Assembly (NCBI GenBank): GCA_947626665.1
Contig: CANQTB010000004.1
Span: forward strand, 1-32,779
Length of the DNA stretch: 32,779 bases
Reading direction: 5' to 3'
From: an uncultured Eggerthellaceae bacterium
GTDB taxonomy: Bacteria; Actinomycetota; Coriobacteriia; Coriobacteriales; Eggerthellaceae
The first letter of the stretch is position 1. The number at the start of each line of letters is the position of its first letter. Below are positions 7,343 through 18,100 of the stretch, in pieces. A program made the position numbers and the translations under genes. The notes beneath the pieces are model-generated. The model worked only from the letters and a program-made list of their open reading frames with translations. It was not told where the DNA came from and made no database searches.

Positions 7343-8119
7343 ATGAACAATCTGGTTGAGCAGCAGTATCGAGTGAAAGAGCTCGCCGAACTCTCCGGTG
7401 TGAGCGTGCGCACGCTCCACTATTACGAGGAGATCGGGCTGCTTGCACCTGAGCGCACCGATTCGGGCTATCGCATCTACGGCGAGGCGGATGTCCGACG
7501 TCTTCAGGAAATACTTGCGATGCGAGCATGCGCGATGCCGCTTGGCAAGATCAAGGAGCTGTTAGCCTCGTCCGAAAGCGATGCAAAATCCGCGCTCATG
7601 GGCCACCTCCAACGCTTGCAAGCACAGAAACGCGAACTTGAGGGGGCTGTCGCCAAAACCCGCAGCGCCCTCTCACTTATCAAAGGGATGGAAGCTATGA
7701 ACGATGCCCAGAAATTCGAGGAGCTCAAACGGGCGAGCATTGAGAACTTCGAGGCGACGTACGGACGCGAGGCCCGCGAGCTCTACGGCGACGAGACCAT
7801 CGACGCGTCCAACGCCAAGTTCGCTCAGATGAGCGAAGACGCCTGGAACGCTAAGAAGCTGCTAGAAAAGGCCGTTATCGCCCAACTCAAGGTGGCGATG
7901 GCCACAGGCAACACCACAAGCACGGCGGCACAGGAGCTCACCGAGATGCACGCCGCCTGGATTCAGATGCACTGGCCGGATGGCACTTACACGCCCGAGG
8001 CCCACAAGTCACTCGCAGAGGGCTATCTCGCCGACGAACGCTTCATTGCCTACTACGACAGCGCCGCCGGCGACGGCGCCACAAAGTTCCTCGTGAAAGC
8101 GCTGCTTGCGAACCTATAA
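7343..8119 (+). CDS. TipA-like MerR-family transcriptional activator
   Basis: A 258-residue regulator. The N-terminal winged helix (about 10-75) carries RVKELAELSGVSVRTLHYYEEIGLLAP and DSGYRIYGEADVRRL. A coiled-coil dimer helix follows (about 75-120), then a C-terminal TipAS-type domain (about 125-258) with ELTEMHAAW and EGYLADERFIAYYD. In TipA-family proteins this domain binds thiopeptides and other drugs and triggers autoactivation of the promoter. The start at ATG 7343 is set by AGGAGG 6 bases upstream; an upstream TTG in frame is not needed. The promoter just ahead has the matching MerR layout. Ligand and regulon beyond itself are unknown. Confidence 0.9.
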   Translation: MNNLVEQQYRVKELAELSGVSVRTLHYYEEIGLLAPERTDSGYRIYGEADVRRLQEILAMRACAMPLGKIKELLASSESDAKSALMGHLQRLQAQKRELEGAVAKTRSALSLIKGMEAMNDAQKFEELKRASIENFEATYGREARELYGDETIDASNAKFAQMSEDAWNAKKLLEKAVIAQLKVAMATGNTTSTAAQELTEMHAAWIQMHWPDGTYTPEAHKSLAEGYLADERFIAYYDSAAGDGATKFLVKALLANL

Positions 8120-8131
8120 AGGCCTTCGTGT

Positions 8132-8164
8132 CGGACGGCAACGTAGGCGACGTAACGCCGTCCG
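8132..8164. terminator. hairpin between convergent genes
   Basis: Arms CGGACGGC (8132-8139) and GCCGTCCG (8157-8164) lie 12 bases after the TipA-like stop and before the end of the opposing gene. It may act on both strands. There is no T-run. Confidence 0.5.
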
Positions 8165-8192
8165 CCTTCCCGATATTGTTCGAGCATCAGTT

Positions 8193-8648
8193 CTACTCGC
8201 TCTTCCAACGCTTTAAATAAGGCAGCACGGTGGCCAGAAACGAAACGGCCTCATCGAAACTGCCTCCTGCTTGAGATACGTAATGGCGAGCCGTGGCCTC
8301 GATGAAATCGTCGAGTTCGACATCTTTGGCCGTGAAATCGCCGTTCTGGTAGCACCACTTGCAGTAGCTTTCGGAAGGTCTGCCGTCGGACTCGGTGCCG
8401 TGAATCGCGGGATCGGCGATGGGCATGCCGCAACACTGGCAGAAATATTCGGCGGGCATGTCGAAGAAGCGCTCCAGCGGCACGCCGAACGTGACTGCGA
8501 TGAGTTTCACCATATCGATGCCCGGCTCGGTCTCGCCGTTTTCCCATCTTGATATCGCCTGGCGGGTTACGAAAAGCCTGCGCGCCATCTGCTCTTGGGT
8601 AAACCCCTGCTCCGCGCGCACTTCCGCGATGGTGTCCTTGATGGCCAT
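8193..8648 (-). CDS. XRE-family regulator with zinc-ribbon domain
   Basis: A 151-residue protein with an N-terminal Cro/CI helix-turn-helix (about 5-60: RAEQGFTQEQMARRLFVTRQAISRWENGE) fused to a putative zinc-ribbon domain. The metal ligands would be Cys70 and Cys73 (CQCCGMP) and Cys96 and Cys99 (CKWC). This domain pair is common among Gram-positive regulators of unknown signal. The ATG at 8648 has AAGGAG 5 bases upstream. It is convergent with the TipA-like gene and transcribed in the same direction as the membrane-protein cluster behind it. Target genes are unknown. Confidence 0.85.
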   Translation of the reverse strand: MAIKDTIAEVRAEQGFTQEQMARRLFVTRQAISRWENGETEPGIDMVKLIAVTFGVPLERFFDMPAEYFCQCCGMPIADPAIHGTESDGRPSESYCKWCYQNGDFTAKDVELDDFIEATARHYVSQAGGSFDEAVSFLATVLPYLKRWKSE

Positions 8649-8753
8649 GGGGCTCCTTTCAAGCGATAGCTGGGCGATTTCAAGGGTACGAGAGCGAAAG
8701 CGCTGCGTTCAAGAAACAAGCCGTTGCGTCCTTGGGTGGAGATCCGTGAGGTG

Positions 8754-9464
8754 TTACCAGATGCGAAATGGCAAAAACATCTCAAACAGCATGGCCAGCA
8801 GAATCGACAAACCCAACATGATCGCCGTTTCTTTGGCTGATCGGCGTAAAACCACAATCCCAAGACTAAGCATCACGACGTTAAGCCACGAGCGCACATC
8901 AATGTAGAGAAGCCCATAGGCAAACGCGGTATTGATGAGCGCGCTGAGGATAATCGAGGAAACGACGAGCGCGACAGGCCCCGTTCCCTTTGCATACCAA
9001 GTGATATAGGCAAGCACGGGAGAGACGATGGTCAAAGCGATCCATATCCGGGCATAACCGGCCGGATAAAAGCCCGCCACGAAATAGCTATAGAGGTAAT
9101 AGCTGGCCACAAATCCCGCGAAAAAGACCAATACATTAATGGCGGCCCGCAAAGGCGTTTTACTTAACACCGCCACGCAAAGCGCAATCACGATCCAGGG
9201 TGCGAACCCGCCTAAGAAGTTATGCAGATCAAGTGCATTGTCGATGGCCATGAGAATCGCGGGCAAGTCATAGGTCTCATAGTTTACATAATGCGGTGAT
9301 GAATCCAGGTATTTGGAAAACGTGCCGAGACTAATCCCGAGAAGCAAGACGCCGAGCGTGACGCCAAGCTTTGCAATCAAAGAGCCCGATTTTTCAGGCT
9401 CCCTTATTTTGTTGAGAAATTCCGTCATCGGTATCTCATGATATCGCTCCGTCGAGGTTCTCAT
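8754..9464 (-). CDS. multi-pass membrane protein of unknown function
   Basis: About 236 residues with six or seven hydrophobic segments, for example GVTLGVLLLGISLGTF, GFAPWIVIALCVAVL, AAINVLVFFAGFVASYYLY, IWIALTIVSPVLAYITW, LVVSSIILSALINTAFAYGLLYI and AIMLGLSILLAMLFEMF. I do not recognise the family with confidence. The ATG at 9464 is 8 bases after the stop of the TfoX-like gene, which suggests one transcript; an ATG at 9428 (MTEFLNK) is an alternative start. There are no catalytic motifs in the loops. It is presumably an integral membrane protein of the cargo island. Confidence 0.7.
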   Translation of the reverse strand: MRTSTERYHEIPMTEFLNKIREPEKSGSLIAKLGVTLGVLLLGISLGTFSKYLDSSPHYVNYETYDLPAILMAIDNALDLHNFLGGFAPWIVIALCVAVLSKTPLRAAINVLVFFAGFVASYYLYSYFVAGFYPAGYARIWIALTIVSPVLAYITWYAKGTGPVALVVSSIILSALINTAFAYGLLYIDVRSWLNVVMLSLGIVVLRRSAKETAIMLGLSILLAMLFEMFLPFRIW

Positions 9465-9471
9465 TATTCGC

Positions 9472-9780
9472 TCACCGCTTTTTGGGCGCAGGCAACTCCT
9501 CATACATGGCCTGAACCATGGCTACAAGGCGCTCGACACCGTCCACATCCGCCACGAGCATTGGCTTTGCACCATCGTAGGGCGTCTCGTAGTGCGCGTC
9601 CGCGAGTGCCGCAACCGCCGCATCCGTAGGTTTGAGCAACAGCCGGTCATCGTAGATACCGCCGAAGAGCTTCCCCCGGTAGTAGAGCAGATACTCACCC
9701 ATCATCTTTCGGTGGGTGATCTTGTCGAGCCCAGAGAGATGTTCGAGCACAAAGTCCAGATAAGCTTCGGTGGAGGGCAC
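9472..9780 (-). CDS. TfoX N-terminal domain protein
   Basis: A 102-residue protein matching the stand-alone N-terminal domain of TfoX/Sxy: KITHRKMMGEYLLYYRGKLFGGIYDDRLLLKPT, followed by PYDGAKPMLVADVDGVERLVAMVQAMYEELP. In Gammaproteobacteria Sxy helps to switch on competence genes; the role of single-domain homologues in Gram-positives is unknown. The start is a GTG at 9780 with GAGGTGA about 8 bases upstream. It is followed closely by the membrane protein gene. Confidence 0.85.
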   Translation of the reverse strand: MPSTEAYLDFVLEHLSGLDKITHRKMMGEYLLYYRGKLFGGIYDDRLLLKPTDAAVAALADAHYETPYDGAKPMLVADVDGVERLVAMVQAMYEELPAPKKR

Positions 9781-9863
9781 GAGTGATCACCTCGTCAATA
9801 GATTCGAGTCCGGTCTTTGAGTTGGTGGCGGGAGAAACTCACGATACTTAACATCCAGCGCCG

Positions 9864-10517
9864 TCACTCCGCTATCCGCAACATTCGAGACGCCCATCGC
9901 AGAAGCAACGCGGTGGCATCCTCGAAGCTCTGATCGTCGAGCTCTTTCGTCGCCAGAGCGAGAATCTGCCGCTCCTCATCGTTTATGCGCTCGACGAGTT
10001 CCGATGTGCGAGCGTAGTAATTACCCGTATCAAGCCACACCCGCGCCTGCATGACGAAGCGGGCGGTCTTGACATGGGCGGCAACGGCTCCAAAGTCGCG
10101 CCCGTGGAGAAAGTTGTGGCTGCAGGCATGATAGATGTTGCCGGCGCCCATGCGTATGGCCGCGCGGGCATCATCGGCGGCCGGCCGCTCGATCAGGTCA
10201 TCAATGACACCGACGATGCTTTTGGTGTCGAAGTAAAACTGGAAAAGATCGCCCCTATCCCAGGCTTTAAGCTCGTCAACCCCTGAGACGAAGCCGCAGA
10301 GCAGCTCAGAGTGCTTCATGGCATCGGTCAGGTCGCGGTAGCGTCTGAGATCGTCGATATCGACGGAATCGAGTATGAATACGACATCAATGTCGCTGTC
10401 GGCTCGCGCTTCGCCGCGACCTCGGGAGCCCTGTAGGCCGATGAAACGGATGCGATCTCCAAACGCACCTTTCATGGCGGTAACGTAGTTCGTCATCCAT
10501 TGCTCCATGTCGATCAT
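9864..10517 (-). CDS. nucleotidyltransferase-domain protein
   Basis: A 217-residue protein with the polymerase-beta-type nucleotidyltransferase signature GSRGRGEARADSDIDVVF: Gly30-Ser31 and the metal-binding Asp42 and Asp44. The C-terminal half is helical. The family includes aminoglycoside adenylyltransferases and the MNT subunits of HEPN/MNT toxin-antitoxin pairs. The helical C-terminus here contains no clear Rx4-6H HEPN motif. The substrate cannot be predicted. The start is at 10517 behind a weak GGGGACA, with a second ATG three codons later. Confidence 0.75.
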   Translation of the reverse strand: MIDMEQWMTNYVTAMKGAFGDRIRFIGLQGSRGRGEARADSDIDVVFILDSVDIDDLRRYRDLTDAMKHSELLCGFVSGVDELKAWDRGDLFQFYFDTKSIVGVIDDLIERPAADDARAAIRMGAGNIYHACSHNFLHGRDFGAVAAHVKTARFVMQARVWLDTGNYYARTSELVERINDEERQILALATKELDDQSFEDATALLLRWASRMLRIAE

Positions 10518-10700
10518 TGAGTGTCCCCATTCTTATGGCGATCCACATCATTGTCGCTCTCCAAAACCGTCCGCTATCGTTCTATTCCCCATACATGATG
10601 CCAGGTTTCGTTGTAACTGAGGGATTACGCAATCACGGCGCTTGGGCACTACTTGCAGATCGTCCGGCCCGCAGCATCGCTTAGTATGGGTGTCGTCTTG

Positions 10701-10967
10701 CTATTCATCATCCTCTTCGAGGGCGTCGTCGTCTCCATCGTCGCAAGCAACCTTGATCTTGTCGGTCGCATCCCAGGCGTTGTCCACGAGCTCGACGCTT
10801 TTCTGAACATCTACACTGAGGGCCCTAAGCTCACCTTCTTGAACCGGCATATCGGGCAGCCCGTCAATTACGCGCCCGATTATGGCGATGACGCCCGTTA
10901 AGATTTCCGATGCTTCGGAAAGACTGTCGTTGATGAGGATCTTCGCTTGCCTAAGACCGTTTTCCAT
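10701..10967 (-). CDS. small acidic protein, function unknown
   Basis: An 88-residue open frame whose ATG has a strong GAGGAGG 8 bases upstream, which is the main reason to accept it. The sequence is largely helical (about 1-70, with a hydrophobic patch ASEILTGVIAIIGRVIDGL) and ends in an acid-rich tail, CDDGDDDALEEDDE. I recognise no family. It is the last minus-strand gene before the long non-coding stretch that precedes the UPF0102-like gene. Such acidic helical proteins can be adaptor or inhibitor proteins, but nothing here shows that. Confidence 0.6.
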   Translation of the reverse strand: MENGLRQAKILINDSLSEASEILTGVIAIIGRVIDGLPDMPVQEGELRALSVDVQKSVELVDNAWDATDKIKVACDDGDDDALEEDDE

Positions 10968-11730
10968 TTTGGACGCCTCCTCGCGGCGGTGGGCATGAAA
11001 GCCCGTGGGCCCGGTAGAATGGAGCTATCGCGGAGGCTGCTTCCTTAAGCATGAAGGAAAGCATCCACCACGGTTACCAGGCCGGATTCCGTTGGGCGTC
11101 CAACATCCTCGAAGGCAGATGCTCTCCTTGATGGATGTTGGTATTCGATTCAACGGCGCCCGCCTCACGACGGGCATCCGACCTGGTGCCCATCATTGTA
11201 ATGGATGCGACTAAACTTCAGGTATCTCGTATGAATGGCACTGCGGTAAACGCGCATTATCAGCTCGCTATCAAGCAAGTCGATGACTCTAACGGCGTCT
11301 TGAGCGCCTGGCCTTGGGTTCTCGCCGAAACGTTTTATCACGCCGGTCTCTGGCATTTCGTCTTCACCTCATACAACGCTCTCATCAACTGCGTTTCCAA
11401 CCTTGCAACAGGCTGACAAAACCGCTGCTATCATTCGTCGCTGCTCCCATCACCGTCTTGACCTCCCTGCCGGCTGCCCACCGAGGGTCGCCTTTCACGC
11501 AACGCGCAGGTTCGCAGATGAGGGCTTGTCCCTTGCAAGGGTCGGCGACACTTTTTCAATGCTTATGGCTATCCTCGGGACCGCTCTCATAACCATTGAA
11601 AAACTGACGCCAACGAAGACCTCCCGATGGTTGGCTTCGCCTTTGCCCCCTTGCAATGGCGCCCTCACCCGCGCACGTCCGCCTTGCGAGGCGGCCCAAC
11701 GGGGGCAGCCCAAAGACAAGGAGGTCAATC
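10968..11730. other. 763-base non-coding region with long inverted repeats
   Basis: No gene is supported: the open frames here lack ribosome binding sites and recognisable sequence. It contains a 16-base inverted repeat with one mismatch (11552-11603), the perfect palindrome CCCTTGCAAGGG (11530-11541) and a hairpin CCGCCT-TGCG-AGGCGG (11679-11694). It is probably a leader or a maintenance/control site of the element. Confidence 0.5.
11552..11603. repeat. 16-base inverted repeat
   Basis: TTTTTCAATGCTTATG (11552-11567) pairs with CATAACCATTGAAAAA (11588-11603) with one C-C mismatch, leaving a 20-base loop. On the plus strand the U-rich side comes first, so it is not a standard terminator in that direction. 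Confidence 0.65.
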
Positions 11731-12090
11731 ATGTCGAATCTGAAGAGTCGTGCCGTGAAAGCCGCGGAGAAATTCCTCGCCTGCAAAGGCTACGATGTGC
11801 TGGAGACCGAATGGAGCTGTTTTGCCGGAGAGATCGACATCATCGCCCGCGATGGCGACACCATCGTCTTCGCCGATGTGAACGCCAAAGATGCCGGAGC
11901 CACAGGCTTTCCTGAAGAGTCCCGCTCGAAATCCGATCGTGAGCGCCTGGAGAAGATCGCGCTCGCCTACCTGGCCGATCACGATACTGGCGAGTTGCGC
12001 ATCCGCTTCGATGACATCGCCCTTGTGGTCCTCGGAGGAAACCGCGCCATCGTTCGCCATCACGTCAACGCTCTTGGGGCCGCCGCTTAA
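11731..12090 (+). CDS. UPF0102 (YraN-like) endonuclease-fold protein
   Basis: A 119-residue protein of the YraN/UPF0102 family, which has a restriction-endonuclease-like fold. The family core is clear: AVKAAEKFLACKGYDVLETEWSC, then FAGEIDIIARDGDTIVFADVNAKD and a C-terminal IRFDDIALV. In the usual motif the last strand reads VFVEVK, with Glu and Lys as presumed catalytic residues; here it reads VFADVN, so the Glu is Asp and the Lys is Asn. The ATG at 11731 is set by AAGGAGG 6 bases upstream. Copies of this family are found in mobile elements next to DarB-like genes; a DNA-processing role is an inference. Confidence 0.8.
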   Translation: MSNLKSRAVKAAEKFLACKGYDVLETEWSCFAGEIDIIARDGDTIVFADVNAKDAGATGFPEESRSKSDRERLEKIALAYLADHDTGELRIRFDDIALVVLGGNRAIVRHHVNALGAAA

Positions 12091-12169
12091 GACCTCCGAA
12101 GCGCCTCCGCCCCTTTAGCTGGCGCGGCCTCGGGCTCAACGCTCGGGGTCGCGCCCTTTCTCATGTCCA

Positions 12170-15100
12170 TCAACGCTCAACGGCGCCGACGACGAGATGC
12201 TCGCCGAGACCGGTGCGTGCCCGCATGAGCTCGGTGATTCGCGCACGGGCGTCACTCAGGCTCTCCCGATGGGCGAATGCGCCGATCGGTGCCGGCTCTG
12301 CAATCGGCGCGCCATCGTCGCGGCGGGGTGTCGGCGCAGGGTCTCGCTCGACGTCATGCGAAGCCCCTTCGACGTGATCCCGCGCAGACTCATCCGAATC
12401 GGCGATATCAGAGGGCGCTTCATGGCCATCCATGTCAAGCGCTGCGTTGAGCTCGGCGAGCCGCGCGCTTTTGGACGTGAGCTCGGCTTCCTCGGCGAAG
12501 GGCTTGTCAAGCTCCGCCTTGGAGGCCTCCATTTGGTGATGGAGCTCCTGGAGGCGCTCTTTGGCCTCCTCCAAGCGATCGGGCAGGTGCGCGAGGGCGT
12601 TGTCGATGCGGATGAGATTTCCATGGACGCTTGTGCCAAGCTCGACGGTGTGGGAGGCCGCGCCCCGCAAGGTGAGCTTGTAGTCGAAGCCGGAAAACGA
12701 GGCCACCATCGAAAAGCCCCGATAGTTTCCGATATCGACTGGCTTGGAGAGCTTCGATTGCTTGCACGCCGCGATCATCGCCTCGCCGGCCTCGGCCTTT
12801 TCCGTGAAGAACCGGCCACCCACCGTCATGCCGCCAAACTCTCCATCGGGCGCTGTGTGGGCATTAAGCGTTTCAATGTCGCGCTCGTAAGCCGCAATCG
12901 ACTCCTCGGTTTTGGCGATGCGTTCGGGGATGCGCATGAGGATGTCGTCTTGAAGGCGGAAGCGCTGGCTTTCGAAGTCGGACTTGAGCACTTTGAGGCG
13001 CGCCACCTCGACATCGAGGTCCATCTTCTCCTTGATGCGCGCGTCTCCCGCGCATAGAGCCTTGATCTCGGCATAGGAAAGCGCCGTCTCGTCGATGTCC
13101 TCGCAGCTTCGCACGGGGGATTTCGAGGTCATGATCTGGCTGATGAACCTCTGCTTGTTTTCCACGGTCTGCCAAAGATAGGCGTCAAAGGTGTTTTCGG
13201 TGACGTATCGATAGATGCGCACGAGAGGGTTGGCGTTTCCCTGGCGCACGATACGCCCCTTTCGCTGCTCCAGGTCACCTGGCCTCCACGGGCAATCGAG
13301 ATCGTGCAGGGCGATGAGACGATCCTGCACGTTTGTGCCGGCGCCCATTTTCTGGGTGCTTCCCATAAGCACCCGCACGCTGCCCGCGCGCACGGAGGCG
13401 AAGAGCTCCTTTTTGCGAACTTCGGTGTTGGCGTCGTGAATGAAGGCGATCTCATCTTCGGGAATGCCGCCCGCGATGAGCTTTGCCTTGATGTCGTCGT
13501 ACACCGAAAACTCGCCCTCGCCATCGGCTTTACCCTTGGGCGTTGAGATGTCGCAGAACACGAGCTGGGTGAGCTTGTCCGTGGCTCCCTCCCGATAGAT
13601 GGCGAGGATGTTTTTCACGCAGAGGTTCACTTTGCTTCCCGGATCGTCGGGCAAAAGAGGATTCACGATGCGCTGGTCGAGCCCGAGCTTGCGGCCATCC
13701 GAGGTGATCTTGAGCATGTTGTCGACGCTTGGGTCCACCAGCCGATTGTGCACCTTGGCCGCGCGCTCGGAGAGCGTGGCAACCATCTCGCGCTGGTGAT
13801 CGGTGGGCTTGGCCACGACGTTGTGATATTCCACATCGGGAACATCGAGCCCGAGCTCGTCTGCGGTCTTGATGTCTGCGGCTTCCTTCCAAAGCGTCAT
13901 GAGCTCAGGGACGTTGTGGAACTTGGCGAAGCGGGTGCGGGCGCGATACCCCGTGCCCTCGGGCGCAAGTTCGATGGCGGTCACGGTCTCGCCGAAGACG
14001 CTCGCCCAGCTATCGAAGTGCGCAAGCCCCCGCTCTGTGAGCATGTCGTGCTGAAGGTAGCGCATCATGGTGTAAAGCTCGGTCATGGAGTTTGACACAG
14101 GCGTGCCGGTGGCGAACACGACACCGCGTCCGCCGGTGATTTCGTCGATGTAGCGGCACTTGAGCAGCATGTCGCTTGACTTCTGGGCCTCCGAGGTGGA
14201 AAGGCCGGCGACGTTTCGCATCTTCGTGTAGAGAAAGAGGTTTTTGTAGGAGTGGGCCTCGTCCACAAAGAGCCTGTCGCAGCCGAGCTCTTCGAAGGTG
14301 ACCACATCGTCTTTACGCTCCTCATTGTTGAGCTTCTCCAAACGGGCCTGAAGCGACTTGCGCGTCTTTTCCATCTGCTTGATCGTATAACGCGCGCCCT
14401 CCTCCTCTTTGAGCTCGGCGATGCCCTGCTCGATTTCATCGATCTGGGCCGTGAGAAAGCGGACTTGACGCTCGCGTGAGAGCGGTATCCGCTCCAGCTG
14501 ACTGTGACCGAGGATGACCGCATCCCAGTTCCCCGTGGCGATGCGGGAGCAGAACTTCTTGCGGTTCGCGCGCTCGAAGTCGCGCTTTTTGGCCACGAGG
14601 ATGTTTGCCGCCGGATAGAGCCGCAAAAACTCCGACGCCCATTGCTCGGTGAGGTGGTTCGGCACGGCGATTAGCGATTTCGTGCAAAGCCCGAGGCGCT
14701 TCGATTCCATGGCGGCCGCTGCCATCTCGAAGGTCTTGCCGGCCCCCACCTCGTGGGCCAAGAGCGTGTTTCCACCATAGAGGATGCGCGCAATGGCGTT
14801 TGTCTGATGCGGGCGCAGCGTGATCTCGGGGTTCATGCCAGCGAAGGCTATGTGGCTGCCGTCGTATTCCCGAAGCCTCACGGCGTTGAAAAGCTCGTTG
14901 TACTTTTGCGTGAGCGCGCGCCTGCGCTCCGGATCGCTCCAGACCCACGAGCTCCAAGCGTCTTTGATCATCTGCTGCTTTTGCTGGGCTTTGGTGGTCT
15001 CGGCCTTGTTGAGAACGCGGTGCTTTTTGCCCTCTGCGTCCTCCACGGTGTCATAGATGCGCACATCGCGCAGATTCAACGTGTCTTCCAGGATGCGGTA

Positions 15101-18100
15101 GGCATTAGCCCGCGGGGTGCCGTAGGTGGTGCGCGCCGCCACATCCCGATACGACGTGCGCGTCTTTCCCTCCACCCGCCATTCACCGGTGACGTTTGCG
15201 TACTTCACGCGGACGTTGCGCCGCTCATAGCGGGGCGTCTCGAACGTCTCGTGCATGAACTGCTCAACGTAGGACACATCCACCCAGGTGGCCCCAAGCC
15301 TGACATCGATCTCGGTGGCATCGAGGTCTTTGGGCTTCGCCTGTGTGAGCGCCTCGATGTTTGAGCGCACCGACCCTCGACGCTCATCGTTCTCATCCAT
15401 CGCTTCCAGCAGGTTTTCGTGGGCGCCGAGCTTTTTCCGTATGTCGCCGGATAAAAACTCATCGGCGGCAACGTAGGGAGCGCTCTCCTGTGAAAAGTCT
15501 TGGAAGATGACACCTTGAAGCTCGTCTACGAGCGCAGACGCCTCACGTCCCGTGAGACGCTCCATAAGTTCCACGTCGACGCGCCCCGCCTCGGCGATGG
15601 AGACCGAGAGCGCCTCGGCGGCGGTGTCGGCGTGATCGGCCGGAACGTGTGAGCGGATGGTGCGCTCAAAAAACATATCCGCTTTACGAGAGGGGTTTCC
15701 CTCTTCATCGAGAATCTCCAATGAGCAGAGGAGCGGATATGAGCTGTCATCGGAAAACGCGAGCGAGTTTGCGCGGGAGTTGAGAGCACCGAAGCGTTTG
15801 GTGAAGCTGTCATAGAGGATGGTGAGCTCGGCCTGGGCGTCATGCACATCATCATCGGTTGCATCTTTCAGCTGTAGATCGATGAGGTGCCGCGTGCAAT
15901 CGCGAAGCGCGATCATTCCCTTCACGCGCTCGGCGGCGGTCGCATTGAGTGTGCGCCGTGTCATGACGCTTCCCTCGCGGAAATAGATGTCGCTACCGAC
16001 AAGCGCAAATGAGAAGTTTTTAACCGATGGGTTGGCGGGAATCGTCTCCCGTGTCGCCTCTGTCCGGTTGGCCTCGTCGATGCTTAAGGCCTCCGCAGGC
16101 TCGAAGGTGCCGCGAATCGAGCGCACGGCGTGCTCCAAAAGCTCGCCGAGTTCGGCGCCCGCGAAGGACTTCACCGTGAGCTCGTCGTGGCCGTATTGGG
16201 TGGAGCGATCGGTGATCTCTCCGAGCACCATCTCGGGGTGATCGATGAAGTAGCGGTTGAGTGTGTAGCCTTCGGGCGTTGTTCCCACCTCGACCCAGCT
16301 CGGAGTCTCGGCAGAAGGAATCTCGCGCTTTTTCAGAAAGAGGATGTCTGAGACCACCTCGGTGCCCGCATTGGCCTTGAAGGCGTCATCGGGAAGGCGT
16401 ATCGCGCCCAAAAGATCGGCGCGGCTCGCGATATAGCGGCGGGCGTCGTCTTTTTGCTTGTCCATGGTGTAGCGCGAGGTGACAAAGGCCACGATGCCGC
16501 CCGGTCGCACCTGATTAAGCGTCTTTGCGAAGAAGTAGTCGTGGATGGGAAAGCCGTAACGTTCAAAGGCCCTATCGGCCACCTGGTATTGGCCAAAGGG
16601 CACGTTTCCGACGGCGAGATCGAAGAAGTCCTCGCGCTCGGTCTTCTCAAAGCCCGTGATCTCGATTTGAGCTTCGGGATAGAGCAGCTTCGCGATGCGC
16701 CCGCTTAGAGAATCGAGCTCCACGCCATAGAGCTTCGAGTCTTTCATGGACTCGGGCAAAAGCCCGAAGAAGTTTCCAATGCCGCACGCGGGCTCAAGGA
16801 CGTTTCCACCTTGAAAGCCGAAGGACTCGATCGCGCTATAGATGGCCTTTATGACCGTGGGACTCGTGTAGTGAGCGTTTAAGGTCGAGGCCCGCGCGAG
16901 CGCGTACTCGTCATCGGTGAGCAGCTCTTTAAGCTCGGCGTGTTCCTGCGCCCAGGACGGCTTCGCCTCATCGAACACATCGGGGATGCCTCCCCAGCCC
17001 ACGTAGCGTGAAAGCGTCTCTTGCTCATCGGGCGTGGCGGGACGGTTTTCAGCCTCGATGTGCTTGAGCGTGCGTATGGCCTCCACGTTCATCTGATACT
17101 TGGCCTTGGGGCCGCCGTGGCCAAGCGCGTCATCTGTGATGCGGAAGTTCGTCGCCCGCTGTATCGGCTTCGCCTCTACGACGCTTTCAGGTGCGCCACC
17201 ACGAACACCAGTGCTGATGTCTGGCATCTTTTCAGTCTCGCCAGCGAGATCGAAAAGTGATTGCTCGCCGTCAAGCTGCGCGATTGGAGGAAGGGCGCTT
17301 GAGAGCTCTTCTCGGGATTCCTCAAAGCGTTTTCTCTCATCGGGCGTGAGGTAGTCATCGCGCAAGGCGATTGAGCGCAGATGACGCTCAAGCTCGGGCC
17401 AGCCAAACGTCGCCTCTTGGCGCACGTCCCCGAAGGTCCAAACGCGAAGACCGCGCGCTGAATAATCGGCGAAAGCGCTCGTCCCATCATGAAGCGTGAT
17501 CGAGTGGCCGCCTATGCCGTATTCGCCCTTGAGGAACTTGATGGCGTCTTGGGCGCTCGGCCGCCGTTCATACAGTGCGCGGATGCGCAGCTTGCCGTTC
17601 TCAAACCCGCTTCCTCGGCGAAGCTCCGCTTCGATGTCGGCGGGTGAAAGCGCAAGCACGCCCACGGGCGTGACAGCATTCGACTCAACGGATGCGGAGG
17701 GCTCTTCGTCAAGATTGAGGTTTAGTTGCAGATGAGCTCGTCGATCACGATTTCCTCCGCTTGCGCCCGGCAGGTGTTCATGAGCCCCACCCACCTCATC
17801 TGATCGTGGGCTTTGAGGTTCTCGGTCACTCCCGCCCGCTGCGCGAACGTGCTCGTGAGTTCCTCCATCCGGCTCCTCGCCGTCTCGTCGATCTCGATCA
17901 GGTGAGCCGTGAGCGTCCCCGAGAGCAGAAGCTCGTTGTAGAGGACCGGTCGATGTTCCTTGAGATAGCGCTTCCTCATGGAGCCCCACCGGGTGAGCGT
18001 CACCTCGGTCTTCGGGCTTTGACTCTCGTCGCTTCTGTTCATCTGCTCGTCCATGGTCATTCTCCTCACTTACATTACGGCTTTTGGTGGCGCGTCCTAT

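Noticed and set aside
12197-13057. 286-codon plus-strand open frame opposite the methylase-helicase C-terminus
   Set aside because: It is antisense to a coiled-coil coding region and has no ribosome binding site or homology pattern.
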